The notes under the pieces were generated by a model. The model was given only the letters and a program-made list of their open reading frames with translations. It was not told the origin of the DNA and ran no database searches. A stretch of DNA of 64,000 nucleotides. It comes from an uncultured Legionella sp. (GTDB taxonomy: Bacteria; Pseudomonadota; Gammaproteobacteria; Legionellales; Legionellaceae). The DNA lies in contig CABHON010000022.1 of NCBI GenBank assembly GCA_902168255.1, forward strand, positions 62,001 to 126,000. The letters are read 5' to 3'. Every line of letters begins with the position of its first letter. The stretch's first letter is position 1. This document shows, one piece after another, positions 36,706 through 45,127 of this stretch. The translations under genes and the position numbers were made by a program.

Positions 36706-39700
36706 TTAAGAAGAAAAAGGTAGTGCTGTGGCCGCTCGATCCGATTGAGCAATAATCGGATTGGATTCGGTGACCAATAGTACAGATAAATCAACTGGAG
36801 ACGTGTGATCGGGCACAGGTTGACCGCCTGAAATGCAATAACCAGCGGTGCAATTGAGCGTTGGGTCATTGGCACTTTGCGCCGGTGAGATACCCCAATG
36901 AGCGGAAGCCATATTAGTATTAATGGGAGTAACGACGATCGAAGACGCTGGATCAGTGCTTGCAGAGAGAAGGACGCCATTGGAATCAGTTAACACCACA
37001 TCCAGTGTCGTGGTTGCTGATGCAACAGCCATGGGTAAAATACCAACAGAAACTGATGCAGGTGGTAGCGTCACTGATACTTGTCCTGTTGATGCTGTTG
37101 TAATAGGAACACTGGTTTGAATGTTAAAGCAAAATTCTGTGCCATTGACAACCCAACTGGGAGAGGCTTCTGCACCTAAGCCATCTCCAGATTGCTGCGT
37201 TAAATCTTGTTTTAAGCCATTCGTGACTTTTACAGCTAACAAGTCGCTCATTGTCGAATCATTTGCTGGTGTACCGGGCAGCATGGAACGAAAATCAGTC
37301 CAGCTCAATGCAGAGGGTGGAGAAACTGAAGGGCCAAAGTCAATATCAAACGAAATAACACTCAGATCAATATGGGCGTGTCCATGAAAGGGTGGACCTT
37401 CAATGGAAAGGCTGGCACCCAAATGGAAAGAAAAGTGAATGTGCACAAAGAGAATTTTGAGATCAAAGCTAACACCCAATGATATATTAAAATCTATTTG
37501 ATAATAAAAAGGTCGCCATTGAATTAAGAAGTCGGCTTCAATATAAAGCCAAGCAGAAAAAATGCCACAATCCCAAGTTGCCTGCAACGAGCCGCCAGCC
37601 ATCATAGCGATAGGGCATAAAGCACAATAAGCCTCACCTTTCACATTGGTGTGTGAGTCAATATTCCAGACAATGGCGAGACGAGGTACTGCCGGGTAGC
37701 CAAGAGAAGCGTAATCAAAATTCGGTGCATAACCGCCGTAACTGACAATAAAAGTACCATTACTTTCCAGCATGTAAAGAAATCCGCCTTGCAGATGACA
37801 ATCGGGCGATAAAATAAAAGAATTTTGTGTCAGAATACCATTCACTTGCAACGATTGATTGCTGGGAACGTAGGTCGCTTCAATATCGACTTGTGCATAA
37901 GCGATCCGTTCGGAGCTCATGGGCGGCAAGGACATTTCTGATTGACCTAAAATGGCAAATTGAAAATTTTGTCCAAAAGCTGCTGTTAACAGGGCGACGG
38001 ATTGAATCAGTTCAAACGATCGAAACACAATACCCACTGCAATCCAATTTTCTCCTTGTTGCGGAGAAACACTGTTTTGAATGACTTGAAATGGATTGGA
38101 GACAGGTACACCGGATGAAGCTGCTTGCACTAACGCAAAATTAGCAACTTGTGACGCATCAGTTGGGATATTCAATGCACTGTTATAACCGCCTCCCGCC
38201 GCTAAACCAGTAATATAACAATAAACGGGTCCACCCAAACAAGGATCGGTGAGTGCTGCAAAAAAGGCTAAAGACGTATATCCATTATCCGCATATTCTC
38301 CAATAGCTGATAATGACAGGGTTTCAGTTTGAACAGTTACATCACCCACAAAAGTATTATTTCCCTGCACCAGTAGTCCACCACTGATGAGTACGGGTGG
38401 TTTATCGTAACTGATATTTAAACCTTGCAGTGAAACGGAGAACTGGGAAGGATCAGAAAAGGGAACATCAATGGAAAAGCCACTCAGTGTAATGGTAACA
38501 GGCCCAACGGTGAAGGCCGCATCGCAGAGAAGATCGATACTCATTCCAGAGGAATTGCTTAGTTTTCCACCGATACGATTAATGTATACAGGCCCAGCTT
38601 GCTTTTGAACATTAAACCAAAAGCCAGGATTTGCTGAAGATCCAGGAACGCTGGGTGGCACAGGAGGTGTGGGAGTATTATTGGTGTTAGGCGGTGATAA
38701 TGGCAGTGCAGTCGTCGTACCCGCAACAATTATCTCAGGAATTCCACTAATACCAGCCGGAATCGGTGTAGATAGGGGAAAAATGCCCGTAGAAATTTGC
38801 GTCAATTCAGTGACATTCCAGGCAGCATTAGCCGCAAATAGCGTAATGCTGGGTAATCCAATGGTTGGAGATCCTGTAATCATAGTAAGCAGTGAATCAT
38901 TCACAGTGGCATTGAGACCAACTTGGGCACCAAACAAGATATGATGGCCGCTGGGTTGTGATACAAATGCCAAAATCGCCTTTTCTAAATTCATTTGAAT
39001 ATTCGTTCCCAATCCATATAAAGGATAGATTTGTAGGAGCTTTATGACAGCATCCAGTGAAATACCACCCTGACTGTCTAGAGTAAATACAGTATTTGTT
39101 GCATCAAAAGTAAACGTTAAATTTTCGAGTTGTAAAGTGACAATCGTATCTCCACTGGAAGGCTTGTTAAAATTGAATAAGAAGTTCAAAGAGGTGCCTA
39201 ATCCGTCAAATACCACATTACCGCCACAGGTCATTTGCAAAGCCCATGTACCATTCGATTCAGTGAGTGTCATAGAAATGCCATTTAATTGAACACTTGG
39301 TAAAGAAGGCAAGGGGTTATTGATATTTAATTCCGTTTGAAAAAATTGCGTTAAAAAATCGGTTAGATTGAGTCCAATGGCAGGTATAGCGCCGGTAAAA
39401 GTAGTTGAAGCCGGAGCACTTTGATACGTTATTCCTCCATTGATGTTGAGGCCACCTATTGTAGCAGCCATTGCTATTGAAAAAACGTTGCTTCCGCCGC
39501 CATGTTGAAAGGCAATGCTCAAGGCAGACAGGCTAAATTTATTATTCCAGCTAATAGCGCTGAGGTTGTCGAGTACCATCAGGCAAGAGAAAGTGGGAGA
39601 ATCCTCTACTGTGGCAGTGACGTTAAAAAAGGCAAGAGTTGGTGTACCAGTACTGGTAATATTCATATTTTGTTGCAAGCCATTAAAATCAGGACCGCCA

Positions 39701-40263
39701 GCAGCTTGCAACATGCTATCAATATTGGGACTAGCATCTTCTGATAAAGACAATGAAATACTTTGAGCAAAAAGATCAATTTCTACATCACAGTCCACAC
39801 TTAAAAATGTACAGTCAGCAATTAAAACGGGGCTCCAAGTCAGAATGCCTGCACAATCAACAAAATTGAGTTCTAACCCAATACTGGTTAAGTTAAGTCC
39901 ACAAACGGGTGTAGTTGAAAGATTAAGTCCTAAAGTAAAATTAAAACCAATAACGGGAACAACACCCGCTGTTGGGGTTCCAACAGATAATGCCAATTCT
40001 TGTATGGTTAAACTGTCTAATAATGAGGTAACCAAATGACCTAAAGGCGTACTTTGTAAATTATTGATTAATTGTGAAATGGGGTTGTTAGGTATCCAAG
40101 TTGCCAAAGCAGTTTCTAAAGCAGCGATATTGACGGTTGGAATAGGAGCAGGTGGAGCAGCAGGATTAATAATGTAATAATATCCTGGTTGCGTAAATGT
40201 CTGAGGCCAAGTGACACTCGGTGTAAGACCAGAAAGAGCGGCTTTGATATCAGAGTAGTTCAA
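36706..40263 (-). CDS. Giant DUF6603-like protein
   Basis: A 1185-residue, Ser/Thr/Asn-rich, beta-dominated protein without a signal peptide or membrane helices. The central-to-late part (about 560-1010) resembles the DUF6603 family as I recall it: GEYADNGYTSLAFFAAL, GPVYCYITGLAAGGGYNSAL, later ILSPDCHLQGGFLYMLESNG, and alternating hydrophobic strands (FDLKILFVHIHFSFHLGASL). The family has no established function. The first ~500 residues are repetitive beta-type (LGLNLSTTPVCGLNLTSIGLEL). It is separated by 21 bp from the CdtB-like gene and 18 bp from the pentapeptide gene. Confidence 0.78.
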   Translation of the reverse strand: MNYSDIKAALSGLTPSVTWPQTFTQPGYYYIINPAAPPAPIPTVNIAALETALATWIPNNPISQLINNLQSTPLGHLVTSLLDSLTIQELALSVGTPTAGVVPVIGFNFTLGLNLSTTPVCGLNLTSIGLELNFVDCAGILTWSPVLIADCTFLSVDCDVEIDLFAQSISLSLSEDASPNIDSMLQAAGGPDFNGLQQNMNITSTGTPTLAFFNVTATVEDSPTFSCLMVLDNLSAISWNNKFSLSALSIAFQHGGGSNVFSIAMAATIGGLNINGGITYQSAPASTTFTGAIPAIGLNLTDFLTQFFQTELNINNPLPSLPSVQLNGISMTLTESNGTWALQMTCGGNVVFDGLGTSLNFLFNFNKPSSGDTIVTLQLENLTFTFDATNTVFTLDSQGGISLDAVIKLLQIYPLYGLGTNIQMNLEKAILAFVSQPSGHHILFGAQVGLNATVNDSLLTMITGSPTIGLPSITLFAANAAWNVTELTQISTGIFPLSTPIPAGISGIPEIIVAGTTTALPLSPPNTNNTPTPPVPPSVPGSSANPGFWFNVQKQAGPVYINRIGGKLSNSSGMSIDLLCDAAFTVGPVTITLSGFSIDVPFSDPSQFSVSLQGLNISYDKPPVLISGGLLVQGNNTFVGDVTVQTETLSLSAIGEYADNGYTSLAFFAALTDPCLGGPVYCYITGLAAGGGYNSALNIPTDASQVANFALVQAASSGVPVSNPFQVIQNSVSPQQGENWIAVGIVFRSFELIQSVALLTAAFGQNFQFAILGQSEMSLPPMSSERIAYAQVDIEATYVPSNQSLQVNGILTQNSFILSPDCHLQGGFLYMLESNGTFIVSYGGYAPNFDYASLGYPAVPRLAIVWNIDSHTNVKGEAYCALCPIAMMAGGSLQATWDCGIFSAWLYIEADFLIQWRPFYYQIDFNISLGVSFDLKILFVHIHFSFHLGASLSIEGPPFHGHAHIDLSVISFDIDFGPSVSPPSALSWTDFRSMLPGTPANDSTMSDLLAVKVTNGLKQDLTQQSGDGLGAEASPSWVVNGTEFCFNIQTSVPITTASTGQVSVTLPPASVSVGILPMAVASATTTLDVVLTDSNGVLLSASTDPASSIVVTPINTNMASAHWGISPAQSANDPTLNCTAGYCISGGQPVPDHTSPVDLSVLLVTESNPIIAQSDRAATALPFSS

Positions 40264-40284
40264 AATCTATACCTCAAAAACATA

Positions 40285-41178
40285 TTATATATCCACAAAA
40301 TATCCCAACATGGCATGATCTGAAACACCCTGCGCAATATAGCCATAGCCTTTACTGGTTCGAGTGTCTTCATCAATAATGAGTCCGCCAATAATTTGAG
40401 CGGCAGGAACACATCCGCAAGCTAACCCCCAATCCAATTCTCCTCCTGAGCGTTGTGTTATTTCCCCTGTGCGCAACAAATTCCAAGTAGCAATGGTTGT
40501 TGCTGGGTAAGTCGGTTTTTTTAATGTTGAAAGTTCCGTTCTTACCTCTGCATCGAGCATACCAAGAATATCGATATTCATATCCCCTACTAGTATAATG
40601 GGTACTGCCCACTGAGCATTTAGCCAAGATGTTAAACGTTGCAAAATAACTATATTCAAGCTTCGGCACGATTTTCCGCTTGGTAAATGCACATTAGCTA
40701 TTACAATATTCAGCATTTTGCTAAAGAAAGCGTACCCGACAGGGCGACTGCCTATGGTGAGCGTAGTGACTGTATCTAAATCAATGGGTGGTGCACCAAA
40801 AGTGCAAAATTCATATGTTGAGGGAGTAGCGTCTTTTTTCATGGCTTGTAAGATACCCAAAGAGCATCGAGAGGGAGTGCCACCGACTGTTTTGCTCCAA
40901 CCATAGAATTCATAAATGGCGTTTATATTGGGATCACTGTCAATGGTGTTAGGATATAAGAGTGCGGCGCCGCTTGCTCCCGGTGGCGAACCGGATTCAC
41001 TGAGTGTTCCTAAGAGAAAATGAGAAGGATCGAGCGTTGCTCCTCCTCTAGATATTGCATTAAAATACTTTCCTACGAGAAGATCCCAAACCGTAGCATA
41101 CGATGATGCCGCGACAGAAGAGCCAGACATGGAAGATCCTCGTGCGTTCCAAGCTGCAATACTCACTCTCGTTGTCAT
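40285..41178 (-). CDS. CdtB-like DNase I-superfamily nuclease
   Basis: A 297-residue protein of the endonuclease/exonuclease/phosphatase fold that lines up with CdtB, the nuclease of cytolethal distending toxin, motif by motif: AAWNARGSS (CdtB TWNLQGSS), Glu61 in SESG, SRPVG then NVHLPSG with His164, VGDMNID (Asp199, Asn201), SGGELDWGL (Asp249) and VSDHAML (Asp287, His288). All metal and catalytic positions seem kept. CdtB acts in the host nucleus, but here there is no signal peptide and no CdtA or CdtC. The gene overlaps the 1313-aa protein gene by 4 bp, so it is an integral part of the operon and probably its effector enzyme. Confidence 0.8.
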   Translation of the reverse strand: MTTRVSIAAWNARGSSMSGSSVAASSYATVWDLLVGKYFNAISRGGATLDPSHFLLGTLSESGSPPGASGAALLYPNTIDSDPNINAIYEFYGWSKTVGGTPSRCSLGILQAMKKDATPSTYEFCTFGAPPIDLDTVTTLTIGSRPVGYAFFSKMLNIVIANVHLPSGKSCRSLNIVILQRLTSWLNAQWAVPIILVGDMNIDILGMLDAEVRTELSTLKKPTYPATTIATWNLLRTGEITQRSGGELDWGLACGCVPAAQIIGGLIIDEDTRTSKGYGYIAQGVSDHAMLGYFVDI

Positions 41179-44100
41179 GATTCATCTACCTTTAAATAAC
41201 CGTTTTGAATAATGGCGGGTTCTGTCATGGGATGCATTTTATTGTCCATATTATTGGGTGTTACGGCAGAATTCCATGAATTGCCATTTATCGTCAGCCA
41301 ACTCCATGCGTTATTCGTTTCGGCGGGTAATGGCATGCCTGTCTGATTATTGGGTATGAGTACGGGACTTACTTGCATGAGATATTCCATCTGTTTTAAT
41401 GAAGCCGTATATAATGTCGCGGGAATGGAAATAGCCTTGACCGGTAAAACACCCGAAGTGATATGAATCGGTGCACGCGGGTCCATGAGAACTAATACTT
41501 GTGTGATGGGAGCAGCCGGATCACTGAGGATGGAAATCGTTGGTTCCGAGGCAATATCGGCATCGGTGCTGACGAGTGTATAGTTGGAGCTAATCGTGTT
41601 GTTCGTAATAGACCAATACGCTACTAAACCATCATCATCCATGCTGACATCGCCTAAACGAATGGGAAATTCCACTTGCGTAAAGCCACACGTTTCGCGT
41701 TCCACAAATGGTGAAGGAGCAGGGCCAGTAACCGGATTTCCCGAAACATCCAGCGTCATTGTCGCTAATGCTTCATAGCCTTGATGAGGCGCCGGTACGC
41801 CATATAATTGCAATTCAATAGAAGCACGGGCCAATGCAAGTGGTCGGCTTTCCAATACAGAACGACTCACATGCTGACGATGCGCGCGAGGTTCAATGGT
41901 CAGGAGAGCATTGGCGACATCATCATAAAACGTATTGGCTATTTCGAGCTGTGCAACCACCTGTTGTAAAAAAGGATCTTGAATATCGCTGGCGGATCGG
42001 CCGGGCAAATAAAAAATAGGACCGCCATCATCAGGTACCCAGCCAATTAATGTGCCATCTTCAGCAAAAATCATCACGGTTTCATCAACATAGTTTAATA
42101 CTAGCCATCCACAAACGGGTGTGGTAGCCGGAAATTGATTGCTTTCCACATCATTACTGCCATCAGCGGCCAGCCAACGGAATAATAGACGACTAAATTG
42201 AGCAAAGCGTGGTGGCAATAAAAATGCCGGAGCAGCATCTGCTTCATGTGCTGTTTCATTGATAAAAGCTTGAGAAATAATGGTATTCAACGGACTTGAT
42301 GAGTAGTTCCAAGTAGCGATTTGCCCAAAAGCATCCACTAATTTTAATGCAGATAACTCACATTTTCCGGCGCGAATGGGATTGTAAACATCGCCTTGAT
42401 GAGGAGAAGTACGTGCTTGCCTTCCAATTTCATTATAGAAAGATTGAGAATAAGCATCCCAAGGCTGCGGTTGTGCTTGGACATTGTTCCAAGCTGCTGC
42501 AGAATAGTTGGCATCAAAAATATTAATCTGGGCGATGCGTTGTAGCATAAGTAAACGATCATGAAAACCATTTAATGTTTGAGATAAAGTCACTGCTGTG
42601 CTGTCATAAGCGGTATCAATTAAAGTTTTGGTTTCACCTTGTCCTAAAATTCCTGGTAGTGTCAGACCACTCGAATCAGGAGGTGGGGAAGAAACTTGTC
42701 CTGTTAAAAGTAAAATACGTTCTTTCATGGTCTGGCTTGCGTGAGGACTTAGGGTGATGCGACCTTGATACGCCTCTAAGGCAGTGCTGATAGGCACAAC
42801 ACCGGCTTGTGGAATCAATTCAATACCGGCTGGATCTGGCATGAATTGGCCAGTGATAAAGGTGGGTTCATAATCCACAACCGTAAATGGTGGCGTGTCA
42901 ACGGCGGCAGGTTGTATGGAACCCGTGCCGGGAAAAGGATAATAATAGGCTTCCCAATATAAAAATAATGGTCGCCATGATTGTGCGCAGGTTACGTCAG
43001 TGATGGATTGCATAATGCCAGCAATAGCATTACCACTGGGAACGGCATTATTGTTATCCCAACTAGCCGGTAAGAAAGTTGGGCTGGATCCAGTTGGCGT
43101 ATAAGCACTTAACGTGAGATATTGTTTATTTTGTACTGGTGTGTAAGGCAAGGAGCTTGGCGGAGACGCCTGCAAAAACGCTCCACTTTCATCCACCATC
43201 ATAATAGCCGGATCATTTGGCCGCCAAAAACGCGGTGCAGGTTGTCGTTTTAAAAGATAAGCTTGATAAGCTGGCACCGTATTTAATTGCACGAGTACAG
43301 CAGCATAAGCGAGATATAAGGCCTCACTTGCTTGATAAATCAACATATTGGTTAATTGTGCTTGACCTACACTGGCTTGTTGAACGCTGGGTACCGATGT
43401 ATTAATGACATTCGCAGAAACACTCACAATTTGTGATCCATTTGTATTATGCGGTGTTCCGCCATTGGGAAATACGCTTGAGCTAGGAGAAACATCAGTA
43501 CCTAAATGTACCGTGCGACACCAATCAGTAAAAACCAAGTGGCGCTGTGCTTGTTGTTCTCTTTGTAGATCATCAAAAGCAAATTGTGCTTCATTGAGGG
43601 CATTGAGTAATTGAGCTAATGAATCGGGTAATGACACAGGTATATTTTTTGTTGGAGGTGAAAGGCCGGGTTGTTGCGGTGGTGGTGCATCAATGGACCA
43701 TACCCAACCACCGGTCGTGGATTGAAAAGCCTGTGAATGTAAAGCGTTTTCTATAATGTCCGTGCCATCTGGCTCTAATGCTTGCGCTAAAACGCCGGCT
43801 TGTGCGGCATTTAGAATCGATTCCGGTGTGAGGCTCAAGCTGGTTTGTGTCGAATCACTAGCCAAGTAAGCCGATAAAGCTTCACCAGGTGTATTGCCAA
43901 TCGATACGTTCAAAGTGTCACTCAGTGTTATATCCGATTGCACTTCACATGAACTGCCAAGTACCGTGATGCGTGCTGTATAAACACTGCCATCTATCGT
44001 ATTCCAATCAGGTGAAGAAATCGTCCAACCCAAAGCAGCAGGACGATTTTCTCGGGTAACTTTGGATGCCAACGGTTCCACCGCATAGCTGGCGGATAAA

Positions 44101-45116
44101 GGGTCATTTTCTGGATCGGCAAACCAACCAATCACGGTATATTGATAATGGGTGTCTTGAATAGCGGTGGCATCATAAAACCCAAATACGCCTTGGCAAT
44201 TAGAATAAAATGACGAAAACTCTGGGTTTCCATGACCGGCGGCGGTGAGCGGTATCAAGCGATTTAAAGAACTATCTTCGTTCCAATTTTGGGCACCACT
44301 ACAAAAACCAAGAAAATTATAGGCATTTTGCAAGGTGACTGCTGACCATCCGGTGATAAACGCATCATTAAATTGACCGGGAATACTGCTGGGTCCTGCC
44401 CCGGTGGGCGCCGTTCCATCGGGATTGGGTTCAGTTAAACGATCACTTTCAATGACCCATGCAGTGGTACTGCTGTCACTCATATCTTCACGAATCACCA
44501 GCCACCGATTGGGCACTGGGGGTAACACCATTTGTGCCGCTGTTTGCACAATAATAGAGCCATACAGGGCTAAGAATATGCTATCCCATTGCAAAGATGG
44601 AACGTAGGTTTCAACGGCAATGTTCGGATCCGAAGAAATTAAATTTTTATATGTTTGGGAAGTTGTTAATAAATTAAACGCGCTCGGAGGAAGGGGAGGA
44701 CTGGTTGGATTTATGAGGCTATTTAATAATTGATTGACCTGATCGAGTGTATAGTCTTGATCCAGTGTTATTGCTTGTTGTAATTGTTGTACCAGCGCAC
44801 ACGGAACACCTTGTTGAATAAGCTCATTGAATACGGTGTAATTAAAAATATACGTGGTTTGACCGTTGCGAAGGGCATCAGGTAATGTCCAGTGTAAATG
44901 CAGGCCGGCTGGCAATAAATAACTGCTGTTAGGTGCTACATTAACGGTATCACCCAGCCATGGCTCTGTGTTGCTAAAACCACCATCAGTGGGAACTGAT
45001 TTACTCAGCTGTGAGAAATCACTCGTTGGTGGTGATAAGTTGGTTGTTCCATCAGACCAAAGGGCATCAATTCTTAGGGGAACACTAATTGGATTATTCA
45101 GCAATGTATTACTCAT
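41175..45116 (-). CDS. Giant unrecognised protein (1313 aa) of the operon
   Basis: I do not recognise a named domain. The N-terminal quarter contains SYLLPAGLHLHWTLPDALRN (about 65-84) and PPVPNRWLVIREDMSDSS (about 197-214), motifs I associate with large uncharacterised proteins in other bacteria. Asn, Gln, Pro and Ser are plentiful, and there is no signal peptide or membrane helix. The C-terminal part includes an apparent jelly-roll-like region (about 1130-1300). It lies 11 bp downstream of the 713-aa gene and overlaps the CdtB-like gene by 4 bp. Base composition is GC-richer than the housekeeping genes (31 of 60 at 44041-44100). Probably structural; function unknown. Confidence 0.8.
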   Translation of the reverse strand: MSNTLLNNPISVPLRIDALWSDGTTNLSPPTSDFSQLSKSVPTDGGFSNTEPWLGDTVNVAPNSSYLLPAGLHLHWTLPDALRNGQTTYIFNYTVFNELIQQGVPCALVQQLQQAITLDQDYTLDQVNQLLNSLINPTSPPLPPSAFNLLTTSQTYKNLISSDPNIAVETYVPSLQWDSIFLALYGSIIVQTAAQMVLPPVPNRWLVIREDMSDSSTTAWVIESDRLTEPNPDGTAPTGAGPSSIPGQFNDAFITGWSAVTLQNAYNFLGFCSGAQNWNEDSSLNRLIPLTAAGHGNPEFSSFYSNCQGVFGFYDATAIQDTHYQYTVIGWFADPENDPLSASYAVEPLASKVTRENRPAALGWTISSPDWNTIDGSVYTARITVLGSSCEVQSDITLSDTLNVSIGNTPGEALSAYLASDSTQTSLSLTPESILNAAQAGVLAQALEPDGTDIIENALHSQAFQSTTGGWVWSIDAPPPQQPGLSPPTKNIPVSLPDSLAQLLNALNEAQFAFDDLQREQQAQRHLVFTDWCRTVHLGTDVSPSSSVFPNGGTPHNTNGSQIVSVSANVINTSVPSVQQASVGQAQLTNMLIYQASEALYLAYAAVLVQLNTVPAYQAYLLKRQPAPRFWRPNDPAIMMVDESGAFLQASPPSSLPYTPVQNKQYLTLSAYTPTGSSPTFLPASWDNNNAVPSGNAIAGIMQSITDVTCAQSWRPLFLYWEAYYYPFPGTGSIQPAAVDTPPFTVVDYEPTFITGQFMPDPAGIELIPQAGVVPISTALEAYQGRITLSPHASQTMKERILLLTGQVSSPPPDSSGLTLPGILGQGETKTLIDTAYDSTAVTLSQTLNGFHDRLLMLQRIAQINIFDANYSAAAWNNVQAQPQPWDAYSQSFYNEIGRQARTSPHQGDVYNPIRAGKCELSALKLVDAFGQIATWNYSSSPLNTIISQAFINETAHEADAAPAFLLPPRFAQFSRLLFRWLAADGSNDVESNQFPATTPVCGWLVLNYVDETVMIFAEDGTLIGWVPDDGGPIFYLPGRSASDIQDPFLQQVVAQLEIANTFYDDVANALLTIEPRAHRQHVSRSVLESRPLALARASIELQLYGVPAPHQGYEALATMTLDVSGNPVTGPAPSPFVERETCGFTQVEFPIRLGDVSMDDDGLVAYWSITNNTISSNYTLVSTDADIASEPTISILSDPAAPITQVLVLMDPRAPIHITSGVLPVKAISIPATLYTASLKQMEYLMQVSPVLIPNNQTGMPLPAETNNAWSWLTINGNSWNSAVTPNNMDNKMHPMTEPAIIQNGYLKVDES

Positions 45117-45127
45117 AGAATCTTTTC

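Noticed and set aside
36696..36980. Minus-strand 94-codon frame
   Set aside because: Out-of-frame shadow of the DUF6603-like gene.
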